From contig CM037460.1 of the NCBI GenBank assembly GCA_021014325.1, positions 24,714,544 through 24,778,543 of the forward strand: 64,000 nt of DNA, read 5' to 3'. A program made the position numbers and the translations under genes. The DNA comes from Plazaster borealis. Lineage: Eukaryota; Echinodermata; Asteroidea; Forcipulatida; Labidiasteridae. Positions 10,390 to 21,881 of this stretch are shown here, piece after piece. A model generated the notes under the pieces. That model saw only the letters and a program-made list of their open reading frames with translations, was not told the origin of the DNA and ran no database searches. Position 1 is the first letter of the stretch. The number at the start of each line of letters is the position of its first letter.

Positions 10390-12159
10390 ACAAGGTCCGT
10401 AAAACTGGGACGCGCGCATGTTCACAGAAGAGCCACAGAGCCTGGACTTCCTGCAAGCATGATCTCAATGGAAGAAAACATTAAATCTGATATTTTATCG
10501 AAATTGCACTGTCTGATTTTATCGAATGTTGGTATGATGCGGGAGCCTTTTCAAAACTTGTTCAGCTATTCCTCTCATAACTCTAGAATTGATGTGGCAA
10601 TATTGTGGTATACAAAATGTAAAATTTCCAACATGACCCGTGTAGCATCTTGCCTGCCAGGAAACGCCCCGAAATGTACAAGGTCACTCTTATTGTAAAC
10701 GAGGGTCACATGGTCAATACACGCTTGACCGTTTGACGGCCCAATATTGCACTGACCCTATTTCCCCGTGCTTTCTAAGTTGAGTCCCATTTATAAGGGG
10801 TACACGCTCTGGGTGTTTGTCACAGGAATCCGGGATTATCAGTGACGTTAGTAGGCCAGGGCGTCCGTCATGGTTTTGTTCCTCTTAAGAATTGGGGGTA
10901 AAATGGGTGTGAGTCCATGATGTATCTTAACACGTCGCGTGTCAGGCAGGTGTTAATTAGCCTCACCAGGGATATCCCAGGCTCCTTTTGACAGCGCGGG
11001 TTTTATTGGGGAAGGCACACTCTCGCCATCGGATTAAATTGAAGAAACATTTCTACAGTGACACATCGACAAGGCACTGGGGACAGACTTTCAACCGCTG
11101 ACTATTCACCCCCCCCCCCCATGTAAACACAAACTCACGTAGTACAGTGTTGAAGATTGGAACCGCTGTTAGTGTGTGTGTGGCAAAACATTGGCACAAT
11201 GATGAGGCATTTCAGAATCAGTGAAACCATAAGTGAAACTGTTCACACACAGATATTCCTTCCTTTTCAAAGATCCCCAAAAGCAACTTGTGTTACCGGT
11301 ACACTAAATAAGGACAATCAACAAATATAATATTCTCATGACTGAAAAAACAATAAAGTCACCGTTCCTCGAATATCATATACATTGATAGCGTCACCCT
11401 CTTAAGACTGTCTCAATTGACTGCATATAATTCGTGAGGGTGACCGGAACCAATTCACGGAGGAAACATACGCCATTGCCCCTTATGCCCCTGGCCATTG
11501 CCTCGGTGCCCCTTGAAATGTGATTCCAGTGGAAGTTTCCTTTATCAAGGAAAACAAGCCGAAGTTCTCCTCATAAGAACTAAACATCATTGAGACCTGG
11601 ACATTTGTAGTTCTCGAACAAATTGGCGTGCTCTGTTGGAATAGAGCATGATGAACCATGAACTGAGGGTACCATGGAACAGGCTTCCCCCGATGTCATC
11701 AAGCAGCCTTGAATTATCGTGGAAACAGTTGCAAACATTTGCCGTGGATGTCACTAGGCCAACTGGTTTCGGTGAGTCTATGTGTGTACAGGAAACATAA
11801 TGCCTCTACTAAAGCAACGTGATTTATCAGCACATGCATCAGTAGAGCACAGCTTCTTGGTGTCAGTACTATAGCGGTGGAAAGTACCGAACGAACTGTG
11901 GTGACAATGCCAACTGTATAACTGACAATCGTACCCAGAGGCCTAGGTCGTCCTGTCCGCAGCTCCCCATAGATAAATCACTCAGTTAGCTCAATATGAA
12001 AGCTAGTAGCAAATTATTGAATGCCAATTGAAGTGGGTTGGATTAACCCTGATATGATATATGTCTATACTTCAGGAGGAATAAATCAGAAGTAGGTCGA
12101 GAGGACTGTTCGCCCAGACAGCCGTTTTCATTCGATTGTCACTGAGCTCAAACGAAAAC
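10390..12159. other. No gene seen
   Basis: No exon with recognisable homology, no RNA gene and no repeat ends are visible. A poly(C) run lies at about 11108-11120. The base composition is slightly richer in G+C than the neighbouring repeats. Confidence 0.4.
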
Positions 12160-12555
12160 AAAAACAAACAAAAGAACACCAACGGCAAGAAGAAGAACAA
12201 CAAGAATACTTACAACAACAATAACAACAACAAACAACAACAACAACAATAACAACAAAATGTGCAGCAACAGCAACAACAACAGCAGCAACAGAAACAA
12301 CAACAATAACAGCACCACCACTACCGCCACCACCACATTAACGACAACAACAACAACTATACAACAAACAACAACAACAAACAACAACAACAATACCAAC
12401 AAAAATATGCAGCACTGCAGCAACAACAACAGCAGCAACAGCAACAATAACAGCAGAAGCAGCAGCAGCACCACCTCCACCACCACCACCACAACAACAA
12501 CAACAACGACAACAACTGACAACAACAAACACTACAACAGCAGCAGCAACTGCAG
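12160..12555 (+). repeat. CAA/CAG/CAC trinucleotide tract (~400 bp)
   Basis: The + strand is an almost unbroken, imperfect mix of CAA, CAG, CAC and AAC triplets. Frames on the + strand read as Asn/Thr/Ser-rich and those on the - strand as Leu/Val-rich. A + frame stays open from 12260 to 12568 and another from 12573 to 12845. Nothing outside the tract resembles a known protein, and I see no flanking splice sites that would make it an exon. Confidence 0.8.
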
Positions 12556-13877
12556 TATCCAACGTTGAGACCGTGGTGTTCACATCTGAAAACTCCATGG
12601 ATAAGGTGCCTGCTACCCCACCCCTATTACTCCCACCCACAATGAGGAGCAAGCCCGTGCAAGTGTGGACTGATAGCTGCCAACAGGAGAGGGGCGACGA
12701 AGAGAGTGTTCACAATGGGCGTCGGACGGGAGTCGATGTCTGCTGGTCAACTCAATTCACGATGATGATGTATAGAGAAAGATTCTCCGGTGTTAGTGAT
12801 GGAAAAGCTTTTGGCGAGATTTTGACGAGGTCAAGAGAAAAATGACTCAGTTTAAGATGATGATCCCCCGTTCACAAACACTCATCTCGAAAGAGACAAA
12901 CCTGCACTGCGTGAAAGTTGTTCGTTTTAACAAAAAAATGTCAAATTCCTTTAAATAGAACATTAAGATGATAAAGTGGGAAATAAATAAATCACAGGGA
13001 TAAAGTGAGTTTCCATTTATTATGGTTGGAGGAATTGTTTCAAGTGTCGGGGTTCCTGCGAAAGGCAGTCAATATTGTTCGGACTTCCTCATGGGTAGTT
13101 TGATTTTTCCTTCCGTTGAAAACGTAAATTAAAGTTCTCCACAATTTGTCAACGTCACACACAGTTAGTTTTCGGGAAACACTTGTTGCACCTTTTCTAA
13201 TTCTCAGACAAATTCCCGAGATAGAATAGGTAAAGCATGTAATTTGCCAACGATCAAGTTTTGAGTCACTTTGGCTGATATGAATGTAAACAATAAGCGC
13301 GTAAGAAGAGATTATGCTATCGATGGTTACACATGAATACCGTTGGAAGTGAAACATTACAAGTGTTCGACCTGATCGATGTAAGCTGACCCTCGAAGCA
13401 GCATCCGAAGGTGACAGCATTTGTAGTGATTCCCTGTTGGTGTAAAGTTCACGGTACACCACTTCGATCCAGCCCAAAAACCAATGCCACATGTACGAGA
13501 ATAATCTGTGAGTGAATACCCACAAAACACGGGACGTTAAGACTCCTATGGCTTTCGTATAACAAAGATGGATTATGATCTTGTACTCTGTAGCTTTTCA
13601 GTTGCCTGTAATAATTAATCAATAACGAAAGCTAAGGACAAGGGCATTGATCATCCACAAAAGGCGCGAAAACCTCATCCGTCGTTTTTCATGTTGTTGT
13701 GTGGACGGTCAACGACCTCACGCCTCCACTTTGCGCGGTGCAGGATTTTCGGTCTCGTAGTACGCACTACGGCATAAACACGTAGCTCCAATGGGCCTGG
13801 CGAAGCACGTGCCTGCTTGCACTACTCCCCGAGCTCACAGTTGTCAAGCTCGAATACAGTAGGCAAAGAGGCGGTTG
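12556..13877. other. No supported gene; open frame of 161 codons on the - strand
   Basis: The - strand frame at 13040-13525 is the longest uninterrupted frame here. It has no recognisable domain, signal peptide or repeat, and one frame of this length is not surprising in 64 kb at this base composition. An internal exon cannot be excluded. Confidence 0.35.
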
Positions 13878-13898
13878 AGGTCACTGTGTGTGTGACCT
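13878..13898. promoter_or_regulatory. Inverted AGGTCA half-sites, 9-bp spacer
   Basis: AGGTCA at 13878-13883 is followed by its reverse complement TGACCT at 13893-13898. The pair lies about 110-140 bp upstream of the TATA box at 14005. AGGTCA is the core half-site of many nuclear receptors. The 9-bp inverted spacing is not a classical one, so binding is speculative. Confidence 0.3.
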
Positions 13899-14004
13899 GC
13901 GTTTGCCACTCATCCATCCACTTGGTTATTTGCCACTCAACCCGTGGGTCAGGGGGACAGTGGTCGGAACAGTGATTGATACCTACAGCTTTATGCCGCC
14001 AGCG

Positions 14005-14043
14005 TATAAATAGCGCAGTATCTTCGCCGCGGACGGTCAGTCC
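14005..14043 (+). promoter_or_regulatory. Candidate core promoter: TATA box plus initiator
   Basis: TATAAATAG starts at 14005 within a G+C-richer flank, and TCAGTCC, an initiator match, lies at 14037-14043. The spacing from the first T of the TATA box to the initiator A (14039) is 34 bp, close to the metazoan range. A consensus splice donor follows at 14263. The gene it would serve is unknown. Confidence 0.45.
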
Positions 14044-14262
14044 GCACACAGAAGCCAGGGTGAGCAGCCACCGTGTGTGTGAACGCATGCTGTGTTTAAT
14101 ATTCAACATTTCTTTAGAGTTATTGCTTGTGGGTTGCGCCTGAAGGGATCCTGGGTTTAGCGACGGGCGCGTCTTCCTCGTACATGCAGCTAGTTTCAAG
14201 GAGAACATACAGTGTCAGAAACTGAGGTTACGGTTTTTCGGAACGTCGTCAAAGAGGAAAAG
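14039..14262 (+). other. Candidate non-coding first exon
   Basis: If transcription starts at the initiator, an exon of about 224 nt would end at 14262, where AAG|GTAAGC is a near-perfect donor. It contains only short upstream reading frames, for example one starting at 14086 that stops within a few codons. A partner exon could be the P450 coding exon, whose acceptor is at 33556-33557, which would imply a 19.3-kb intron. The P450 also has its own closer TATA box, so this link is inference. Confidence 0.3.
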
Positions 14263-15774
14263 GTAAGCCATGTTCTTGTAGAAAGGGTGAGCGCATCTTT
14301 GATGGCTTTTTTATCAACTGTGTGAAAACATTTTTATACAATTTCATGGATGCAACGAACATTTCGGGGTGGGGTTATTCGCTCTAAACTCCGTCATTCA
14401 GTGCTTCCAAAAAGAATCGTGTTTAGTTTATTAACCATTTGAGACTTCCAACATGAAATACGGGTATGTTCAATGAGTGTGCCCAAACGTAAAGAGTTTC
14501 ACACAGAACTATGCCGGAACTGTCGTTACGAGGACCTTAATGCTGTTTAACATCTCTTCAACATCTATATACTTAATATCAATTTTGTTTTGTGCTGCAA
14601 AGAAATTCTCACATCAGGACTGTGCGTTTTGACCCAATATTATAGGCTAGGCTGGTGTGCACGTAACCTGCATATCATCTGTTTTTATTTGCTCTTCGTA
14701 GTAAACAGCGACTCGAAAACACACTGTGGATTATACTAATCGCTTTAAAAAAAGATTAAAGCCGTAAAACGTTTATCACATTAGTGGATTTTAAAAAAAC
14801 GCTTTTGCGTTGTTAATTTTGTGGGTTTAATTGGCGTTGTACACCAACCAAGCACTGCATTGGTTTCAACGTCAAGCATTTAGACAATCGAATTGGGTAA
14901 CGTTCTACCCACGGATTGATTGTATAATGGTGTTTATTGACTACGTACTAGAAAATACGAATTAATACTCTCTGATGACGAAAAAAAAATAATTATCGCA
15001 GTATTATACCATTGAAGTGAATACTGACCCAAATATTGTCATGACTCTTGTGTTACGACGACACAGTGACTGTTCAACCTCCTCCTTGTTTGCTCTGTGC
15101 AAATGAATTATGCGTTGTAGACACGGAGAGCAAATTTCTGGTGACAGTGCTCAGTGTTGCTACTGGTTAACGGGTTTTGGAAGTTGTTATGCGCGGGGCC
15201 TAATTGGACTATTTTGGAAATGGACTGCACTGTGTAGCAAGTGCACACAAATGCTCCACTTTACCAAGTTCGCTGGGTCCCCTGCATCCATAGTGCCTGA
15301 TTGTGACCGAATCTTTAAGACGCCTTGAAGACTGCTATCTCTGATGCTTCGGGTTTGCTTTGTTTTCTTGACTGCAACAAAGGAAGCAAGCTTTGAGACG
15401 ATAATATCAGAAATTATTAAATGAATTTTAAAAAAAAAGTGAACATGCTTTATTACAGAGGTCATTTTCTCATTAATTAATAAAAAAAAATTAAATTTGG
15501 GGAATGTAATGTAATCGATGGATGATAATAAGCACTGCGCTTTAGATTACACGTGATGCCAATGTTCGTTCTGTCGCTTAAGATTTGACTGGACACAATC
15601 CTGGAATTTACCAAGTGAACCGTATATCATAAAGTTCGATTCGCTGACGTTTGCAACAAGTTGGGGTTTCGCGGTTGTGCCGGTGTGGGGTGGCTGCAAC
15701 GGCCAGCCAGAAGGTCGTAATGTGGCGGTCACTAGTTGCATGACGCGGCCCGTGTGAACATCTGGCAACTTAAA
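14263..15774. other. No gene seen
   Basis: The region is A+T-rich with scattered short open frames (for example 15110-15328 + and 15187-15465 -), which overlap each other and show no motif. I see no repeat termini. Confidence 0.4.
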
Positions 15775-16034
15775 CCTTTTTCACACGACAGCAATTTAGA
15801 AGGGGTCCCGTGCTTAATTTGAGCATGGTTGTAAACAAATTACAAATTGCACTTCATGTGAAAGGACAACAATGATTGAACTATCCAAAGCCCCCTTTGA
15901 AATCTCAAAATTGTCGTCCATTATGGACAGTATAAACACTCTTGTCATTTCACAGGAGGTGCATTTTGTAATATTTCGCAACCATGCTAAAATAAGCAAG
16001 GGACCCTTGCTAAATTGCAGTCGTGTGAAAAGGG
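15775..16034. mobile_element. MITE family L with ~55-bp inverted ends
   Basis: The left end (CCTTTTTCACACGACAGCAA, continuing to about 15832) is matched in reverse by the right end (to GTCGTGTGAAAAGG at 16020-16033). The arms share gggtccc-ttgctta and the gcatggttg block. The interior is non-coding. I could not identify a target duplication. Confidence 0.7.
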
Positions 16035-17315
16035 CCATAGTGGTCAAAACAAAATGTGGTCACATTGAACCAGTGGCCGCAATAGACAAGTTGGCAAAGT
16101 GGGGGAAAGTTATAATGGATGCATGTCACGTGGACTCGAACTGGTCACCGTGTGGCTACATGACAGAGTAGTTATAACAGGGTAGATAGCCGCAATGATT
16201 GGGTACCCGTAATTGACTGTAGTAGCAATTTCCGTGTTTACATACCAGTAACTAATAATTGTGGAAACTATGTAATAAGATGGCGTGCATTCAGTGTAGT
16301 GTATACGCAGTGAAAGATTTGTCCAGACAATTCGACTATTCAGAATTAAGTTCAGTTGAGTTTACTGAAACAAAATTTCAAAACTCTGCTTTGGAAAGAC
16401 CTTTTATAATTATACCGACTTGATTGGCTGAGATCGGGAAAGCATCTCACGCAATTATCGAAAACAAACGTTTAGCTTAGGTTTGATCGAAAGCTCACTG
16501 ATTAAAAAAACCCACTTCATACCAGTCCTTCGGGAAAATATTTCTGTCTGAAATACTGTCCAAGCCAAGAAAATAGCACTTGAAGGACCCCTAAATTACC
16601 GTTGTTTATTTTGATTGCCACAATCCAAAATGAGCCTCAGTAGAATCTTGTCAATAAAAAAAACCACGCGGCTACCGAAGTTGGTGACGTGTTGGTTGTG
16701 ATCATTAAAAACTGGACGATGAGGATACATTTAATCTTTAAAAAAAAAAAATCATAATATAACATACAGTTGTCCTATAAATCTTTACATATGAATCTAT
16801 TCACACAATTATTCGGTGAACTGTTTCAGTAGGTTTTCCCATCGCTTGATACACGCCGGTCACTTTCCTTTGACAGACGCACTTCACTTCAGTCAGCAAG
16901 GTGATTCGACCCACAAAAGCCACCAAGCCCGCCTTTCACATTAAACTTCACCATCATACTGCAATAATGAGTGAACGCGGGCACTCGAGCTAACGTCCAA
17001 CGCCCCCCGATGGGACGGTAACGCTATGGGGAGATTGATTGCTGGGGCGAATTCGTCCCGCACCGATCGATGTAGGCTTGCGTTATTTGACCTACATACA
17101 AAAGGCTCAAGTGTAATCCCCGAAGCTTCGAGTTCGCGACCCGGTGTGAATGCCGTTGGGCGTTGGTTTAGTACCCATCGTTACTGCAGTGTGCGCTGCT
17201 GACAAACAGCTAACGACACGGGCAGGCAATTTGTTACAGTTTTACTCGATTCCACCATTTATACAGAAAGTATTGCCCCCAAATTTGACAACATCGTTCA
17301 GGTTACAGCGGCCTT
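16035..17315. other. No gene seen apart from repeat P
   Basis: No exon is recognisable. The segment includes the dispersed repeat listed at 16489-16680. A G+C-richer stretch at 16970-17170 has no TATA box or coding signal that I can identify. Confidence 0.4.
16489..16680 (+). repeat. Dispersed repeat P, copy 1
   Basis: Blocks gatcgaaagctcact and attgccacaatccaaaa recur in diverged copies. The copies are near 27876-28030, 37082-37130 (accgttacttatttc) and 51880-51915 (accgttgcttatttcgat..ccacaatcaaa), and one block (gggaaaatattt.tgtctgaaatactgtc) recurs at 19675-19704. It looks like an old mobile element with no recognised termini. Confidence 0.5.
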
Positions 17316-17711
17316 TTAAAGGGACTGTATACGTTTGGTAATGACTCTGAATGGCAATAAAAACTTAAGTTGGTATAAGAAGTACAGCAGCTTTGGATAG
17401 TGTAATGCATAACTTTTCACTTTGAAGTATTGGTTGCGGTTATGGAAAAAGATATCACTTGTTATCCCCAAAAATTTGAATCTGAGAAGCGTTACTACCA
17501 GTAACGTTTCTCAGATTGTGTATTCCAATTGCAGATTATTCTTCCTGCGTGGACACAACCGCTCCAGATTTTCGGCAATATCTCCAAAACGCTACCACCT
17601 TTTGAAATGAAATTTTCAAAGGTGAGCTTTATGGTATATTTCTCCAGATACACTACATAGGATTGAAACAAATAGTGGGTTCCAATTACCAAACGTATAC
17701 AATCCCTTTAA
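17316..17711. mobile_element. TTAA-flanked MITE, family B (full length)
   Basis: The ends are TTAAAGGGACTGTATACGTT and AACGTATACAATCCCTTTAA, inverted and TTAA-flanked. The core hairpin gaagcgttactaccagtaacg and the tcttcctgcgtggacac block are conserved with 2973-3374. Confidence 0.8.
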
Positions 17712-20700
17712 GGCTTAGTTGTGATATTTCTCCTATGTGTGTGTTAGAGGGCAAACTTAAACAGCTACTTGACCGAAATATTGTTTAACGGAAATGCCAT
17801 TTAAACTTGTTTATAATGTGTTTGTTCATCATCTAAATGTAATTTTGATATTTTTACACTTCTGATTTTTTCGTAATTATCGATCAAAAAATTAGGCCGT
17901 AACCTCACGGTTTCGAAAAACTAGCTACACTTCTGCCGTTGAAGGCGTGTGTCAAAATGACAATACTTTGACGTCATTTGTGGGAGGTTGCTTTGTTATA
18001 CCTCCATGTTGCAAAAAAGCGGCTATACAAAACGGAACTCCCACAAATGACGTAACATGAGTGATGACGTAACAGGGCTTTTCGCGAATCTTTATGAAAA
18101 GCACCGGAGGAGGTTATTCAAAATGATTGGGTTTTTTTTACAATTATAATCTGTTTACTCTCATGTGAACTCACTTTCCTTATTGATTGAACACATTTTA
18201 AATGAATTTCAGCAAAGATCACTCGCTATTCAAGCTGGTCTTTAATAATGCGCTGGAAGCTGCAATTACAAAAAATTATTCGACCAAGACACGTGGTTCA
18301 GAGAAAAGACTACACTTAACCCAATGCCATACTTTCCCTAAACAAATAACTTCAGTGGAACGCAGCCATTAAAAGTTTGTGCGTTAAACTTTCGGCTTGA
18401 AACGTGTTACTGTGATGAAAAAGCTATAATGTATACACTGCGGAAATGGAACGAGCAGCACTTGATCGTGTCACGGTTTCTCAACGAGATCTATCTTGAC
18501 GAAGGACCACTTGACATTGTTTCCAGAGTCACAGAATCCATCGGCTGGAAGCAGTTCTTCTTCTCTTGCAGTGTTTCTTAATTTTTCCTTCTTGTTTTGA
18601 GGGGGGAAAAACCTACGGCTGTTGGTTTCTGCTGCCATGTGCCCTTTCTTTGCAGTTCTGCTGACATAGTTCCATCATCACCGCGCTCAGAATTCGGTCA
18701 CGGTTAATCTAAAAGGACAACGTCACGCACTTTGCAGATGGCATCTGGACGGGTGGGAATTTACGTGTGCTACCGGAGGGAACTGTCCGATGCATAGTGG
18801 TTCTTTGAATCGTCTGACTACATTTCTTTGGCTATTGTCCATGAGGGCGGAAAACTCATGGCCCCCTTCATGACGAGCAGACCTCTTCGGTGAACGTTTG
18901 GACGCATCTCGTTGACACCTTTGGACGGGTGAACAGATCCTTTAAACATTCTACGGAGCTTTTGTGTTCTCTTGGCAACTCAGCCCCCTCATTTCAATTA
19001 GGATCTCCCCGTGAGGTTGTTAACAGTATAAGGAAAGACCGCCATGCCTGGCTGACCGGCAGAGGACGGGGTCTGAGGGCTAGGGAAGTGCATGCATCCA
19101 CGAACGGAGCATTAACGCGACCAGCGGGTGAACTCCACAGTGCGCCCCGCACGACATCGCACTCGCCTTGCCAACATCGCTGCGTGATGGCCGATTTTTT
19201 TTCTCTCTGTCTTTCTCTCTCTTGTGTTCTTTCCCTCTTTTCGAACAGACCCGTGTGCAATCTGGCATATTTTCCATAGCTCGCTAAAAGTGCAAAGACC
19301 CTGGAGATGGACCTGTTTGCCTCGATAAACGGGTGGCCGGCTCACTCGGTCCCCCGTCTAAAAATAAATCTGAGTGGAGCGAGTGGGACTCACTGTTGTG
19401 TGTATGCGAAGATTGAAACCCACAGATGCGCATACTTAACACGATTCTGAACCTGTACGCGATTCAGTATAGGGCCGCTAGCTAACTGTATAATGCTTTT
19501 CGCACAGCGTAGATGGGCCATATATAACTATATTACGTAGGTATTACTAGAAAGACCGACATTACATGCTATCAATTAATTCTCCTTAAAGATATTTCAC
19601 CGTGTTCCAGTGAAAATACAAAATGTTTACAACAACAAAACTTACTTGGTATAAACAGAAACTGGCCGACCGTCCGGGAAAATATTTACGTCTGAAATAC
19701 TGTCGTCATCTTGTTGGAGTTTCCGTAAATACAAAACTGATTATCACCTGCGGTGCAAAGCAAGAAAGTATATATCAAAATACAAAACAAACCAGTTTTT
19801 TATATTAAAGATGCGGAAAATTGCTCAGTGAAATTTAGTTTGATGAGTGATAAGTAGATAGTTAATTTGAGAGAGAAAATAATCATTCCAAAAAACCAAA
19901 GCAGCCTCTTTAACTTTTAAGCAAACTTCGTGTCCTCCCTTGAGAGATTTTGCTTTCAGCCGGCAGCCATCAGGCACAGTTCCACCCCTAAGCCCTGTCC
20001 GTAAAGCCATTCAGCATGCCACTCCCTCGCAAAAAAACCCTGACACCCAATACAGTGGAATGTTATCGCTTGATGATATGTTTATCCCAGCTCGATTTTT
20101 CAATCTCAAAGCTGACCCCCTTTATAAAACTCCATCAAAACGTTCCAAAATATAACCCCACGAATAAAACTTGTGAGAAAATTTGCTTGTCACTATCAAC
20201 TGACATTGTCATCGATACCTCTCGGTGCACGTCATCGCCGGCTTAAATTATAAACAAATTATAAATCTATATTATAATCAAAGGGTTGACAAAGGTATTG
20301 GGCAAGGAACTGGTGCCACACACACCAACAAAAAACTAACTTTAGTCCCACGGCGTCGGAAGGCGCACCTGACCTCGTCAGCACCGGAGTCCTTTGTTAC
20401 AAATCCCCCGTTCGTGTTTGAAATCGACCCGACAGGCCCTTTCAAAAATGCTTCCAATCCAGTTTAGGAAAAATAACGCTGTATATATAGCGAACTGTTT
20501 CCGTATTGAGAATTTGAGTATACCTTTATATAGTACTTGTTTATTGCAGACCAAGCATTGGAACCGACTTGAGCCAACTTTATATTTAGTCAGACTGTGG
20601 GGTACCGTAAAAACACTTCATTGCTGGGCGAGGTTCATTGTTTAGCATCTGGGTTTGGGAACTGAAATATTACGTTGAAGGAAACGGGGTCAGGATTTGC

Positions 20701-21510
20701 TTTTGTCGAAGGTTCCCAGTTAGACATGTACATGTATTTGGTACATGCCTGTGAAATTGGACTGAACGGGCCCCGCCCCGCTCACCACCGATATTATATG
20801 AGGACATAATTGCACACATGTCATTCACCGCTTGGTGAACGAGAGATTTCAACCCCGGGCACGTAGCGGGGCTCAACCGCGACCTGGGCCGGGTCCGGTG
20901 GGAGGCTTTAGTGCCGTCCCGAAATCTGGGCCAAGCCGGTGGAACTATGGACAGAACATATTGGTTTTCCGGTTTCCTTAAGTCATTCTTGCGCACGGGG
21001 ACCTCGCTTTATAATTGGGTTTATGATGGAGTACAAACAAAACACATGGGCGAAATGAAAAGTTGAAACTAAATGAAACCGTTCACGATACTGCAGTGAG
21101 ATTGTAAAAAGAAAGTCTGGTCCGTTGGGTCTGTAAAGTGGATAAAAATGGCCTCTTTATTTAGGGGGACACAGAAAAACAAAAGTGCAATAGTGTTCAC
21201 TTTAAAAACAAGGCTTCTCCCGAAGGGGCACAGTGCACACGCTTTGCCACGTTCCCAAGTTAGTATTCAAAGTAACGGAATGTTTGCATATTCATGAGTC
21301 TCTTTGTGATGTCATAACATGAGCACGTGGAACTATTAAAAGTGAATCTCTTGTTAACTTTGTGTAATTAAAGAGAAAACTTTGCCCCATTTTTACAGTT
21401 CAAATGCACATCTATTTACATAGGCCTACTTCTATGAAAAATAACGACAAAAACATGTAATAATAGCAAAAGTAACAATGAATAAGTAGCAATAAAGCAG
21501 GAGAAATTGT
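17712..21510. other. No supported gene over 3.8 kb
   Basis: A short inverted repeat spans about 17970-18052 (TGACGTCATTTGTGGGAG against CTCCCACAAATGACGT). Open frames around 18890-19345 overlap on both strands and are not recognisable. A fragment of repeat P lies at 19675-19704. A G+C-rich stretch at 20760-20940 contains no identifiable gene feature. Confidence 0.4.
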
Positions 21511-21881
21511 TTAAAGGCATCGTACACGTTTGTTAATGACTCTGATAATTAATGGCAATAATAACTTACTTGGTAAGAAGTACAGCAGCCTTGGATAGTA
21601 TAATGCATTTTGAGAAACTTTTCACTCTGGAAAAATATATCACTTTTTATCCCCCAAAACATTTGAATCTGAGAAGCGTTTTACGCGTAACGCTTCTCAG
21701 AGTGTGTATTCCAATGCAGATTATTATTCCTGCGTGGACATAACCGCTCCATATTTTCGGCAATATCTCAAAAACGCTACCACCTTTTGAAATTTTCATA
21801 GGTTTTATGGTATATATCTACAACTTTATATGCATGAAACAAACACTAGGCTCCAATTACCAAACGTGTACGATACTTTAA
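21511..21881. mobile_element. TTAA-flanked MITE with family A ends and family B core
   Basis: The outer ends read TTAAAGGCATCGTACACGTT and AACGTGTACGATACTTTAA, matching family A. The inside (aagtacagcagccttggata, gaagcgttttacgcgtaacg, cctgcgtggaca) is family B. It is TTAA-flanked and non-coding, and looks like a recombinant or an intermediate form. Confidence 0.7.

Noticed and set aside
12148..12652. Leu/Val-rich frames on the - strand resembling a membrane protein
   Set aside because: They are the reverse reading of the CAA/CAG/CAC tract. Hydrophobicity follows from the TTG/CTG/GTG triplets.
13040..13525. 161-codon open frame on the - strand
   Set aside because: It has no recognisable domain, signal or splice context. 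One such frame is expected by chance in this much sequence at this composition.
13822..14208. 128-codon open frame on the - strand with a signal-peptide-like internal segment
   Set aside because: It lies opposite the candidate + strand promoter and exon and has no known domain. The hydrophobic stretch after an internal Met is short and unconvincing.
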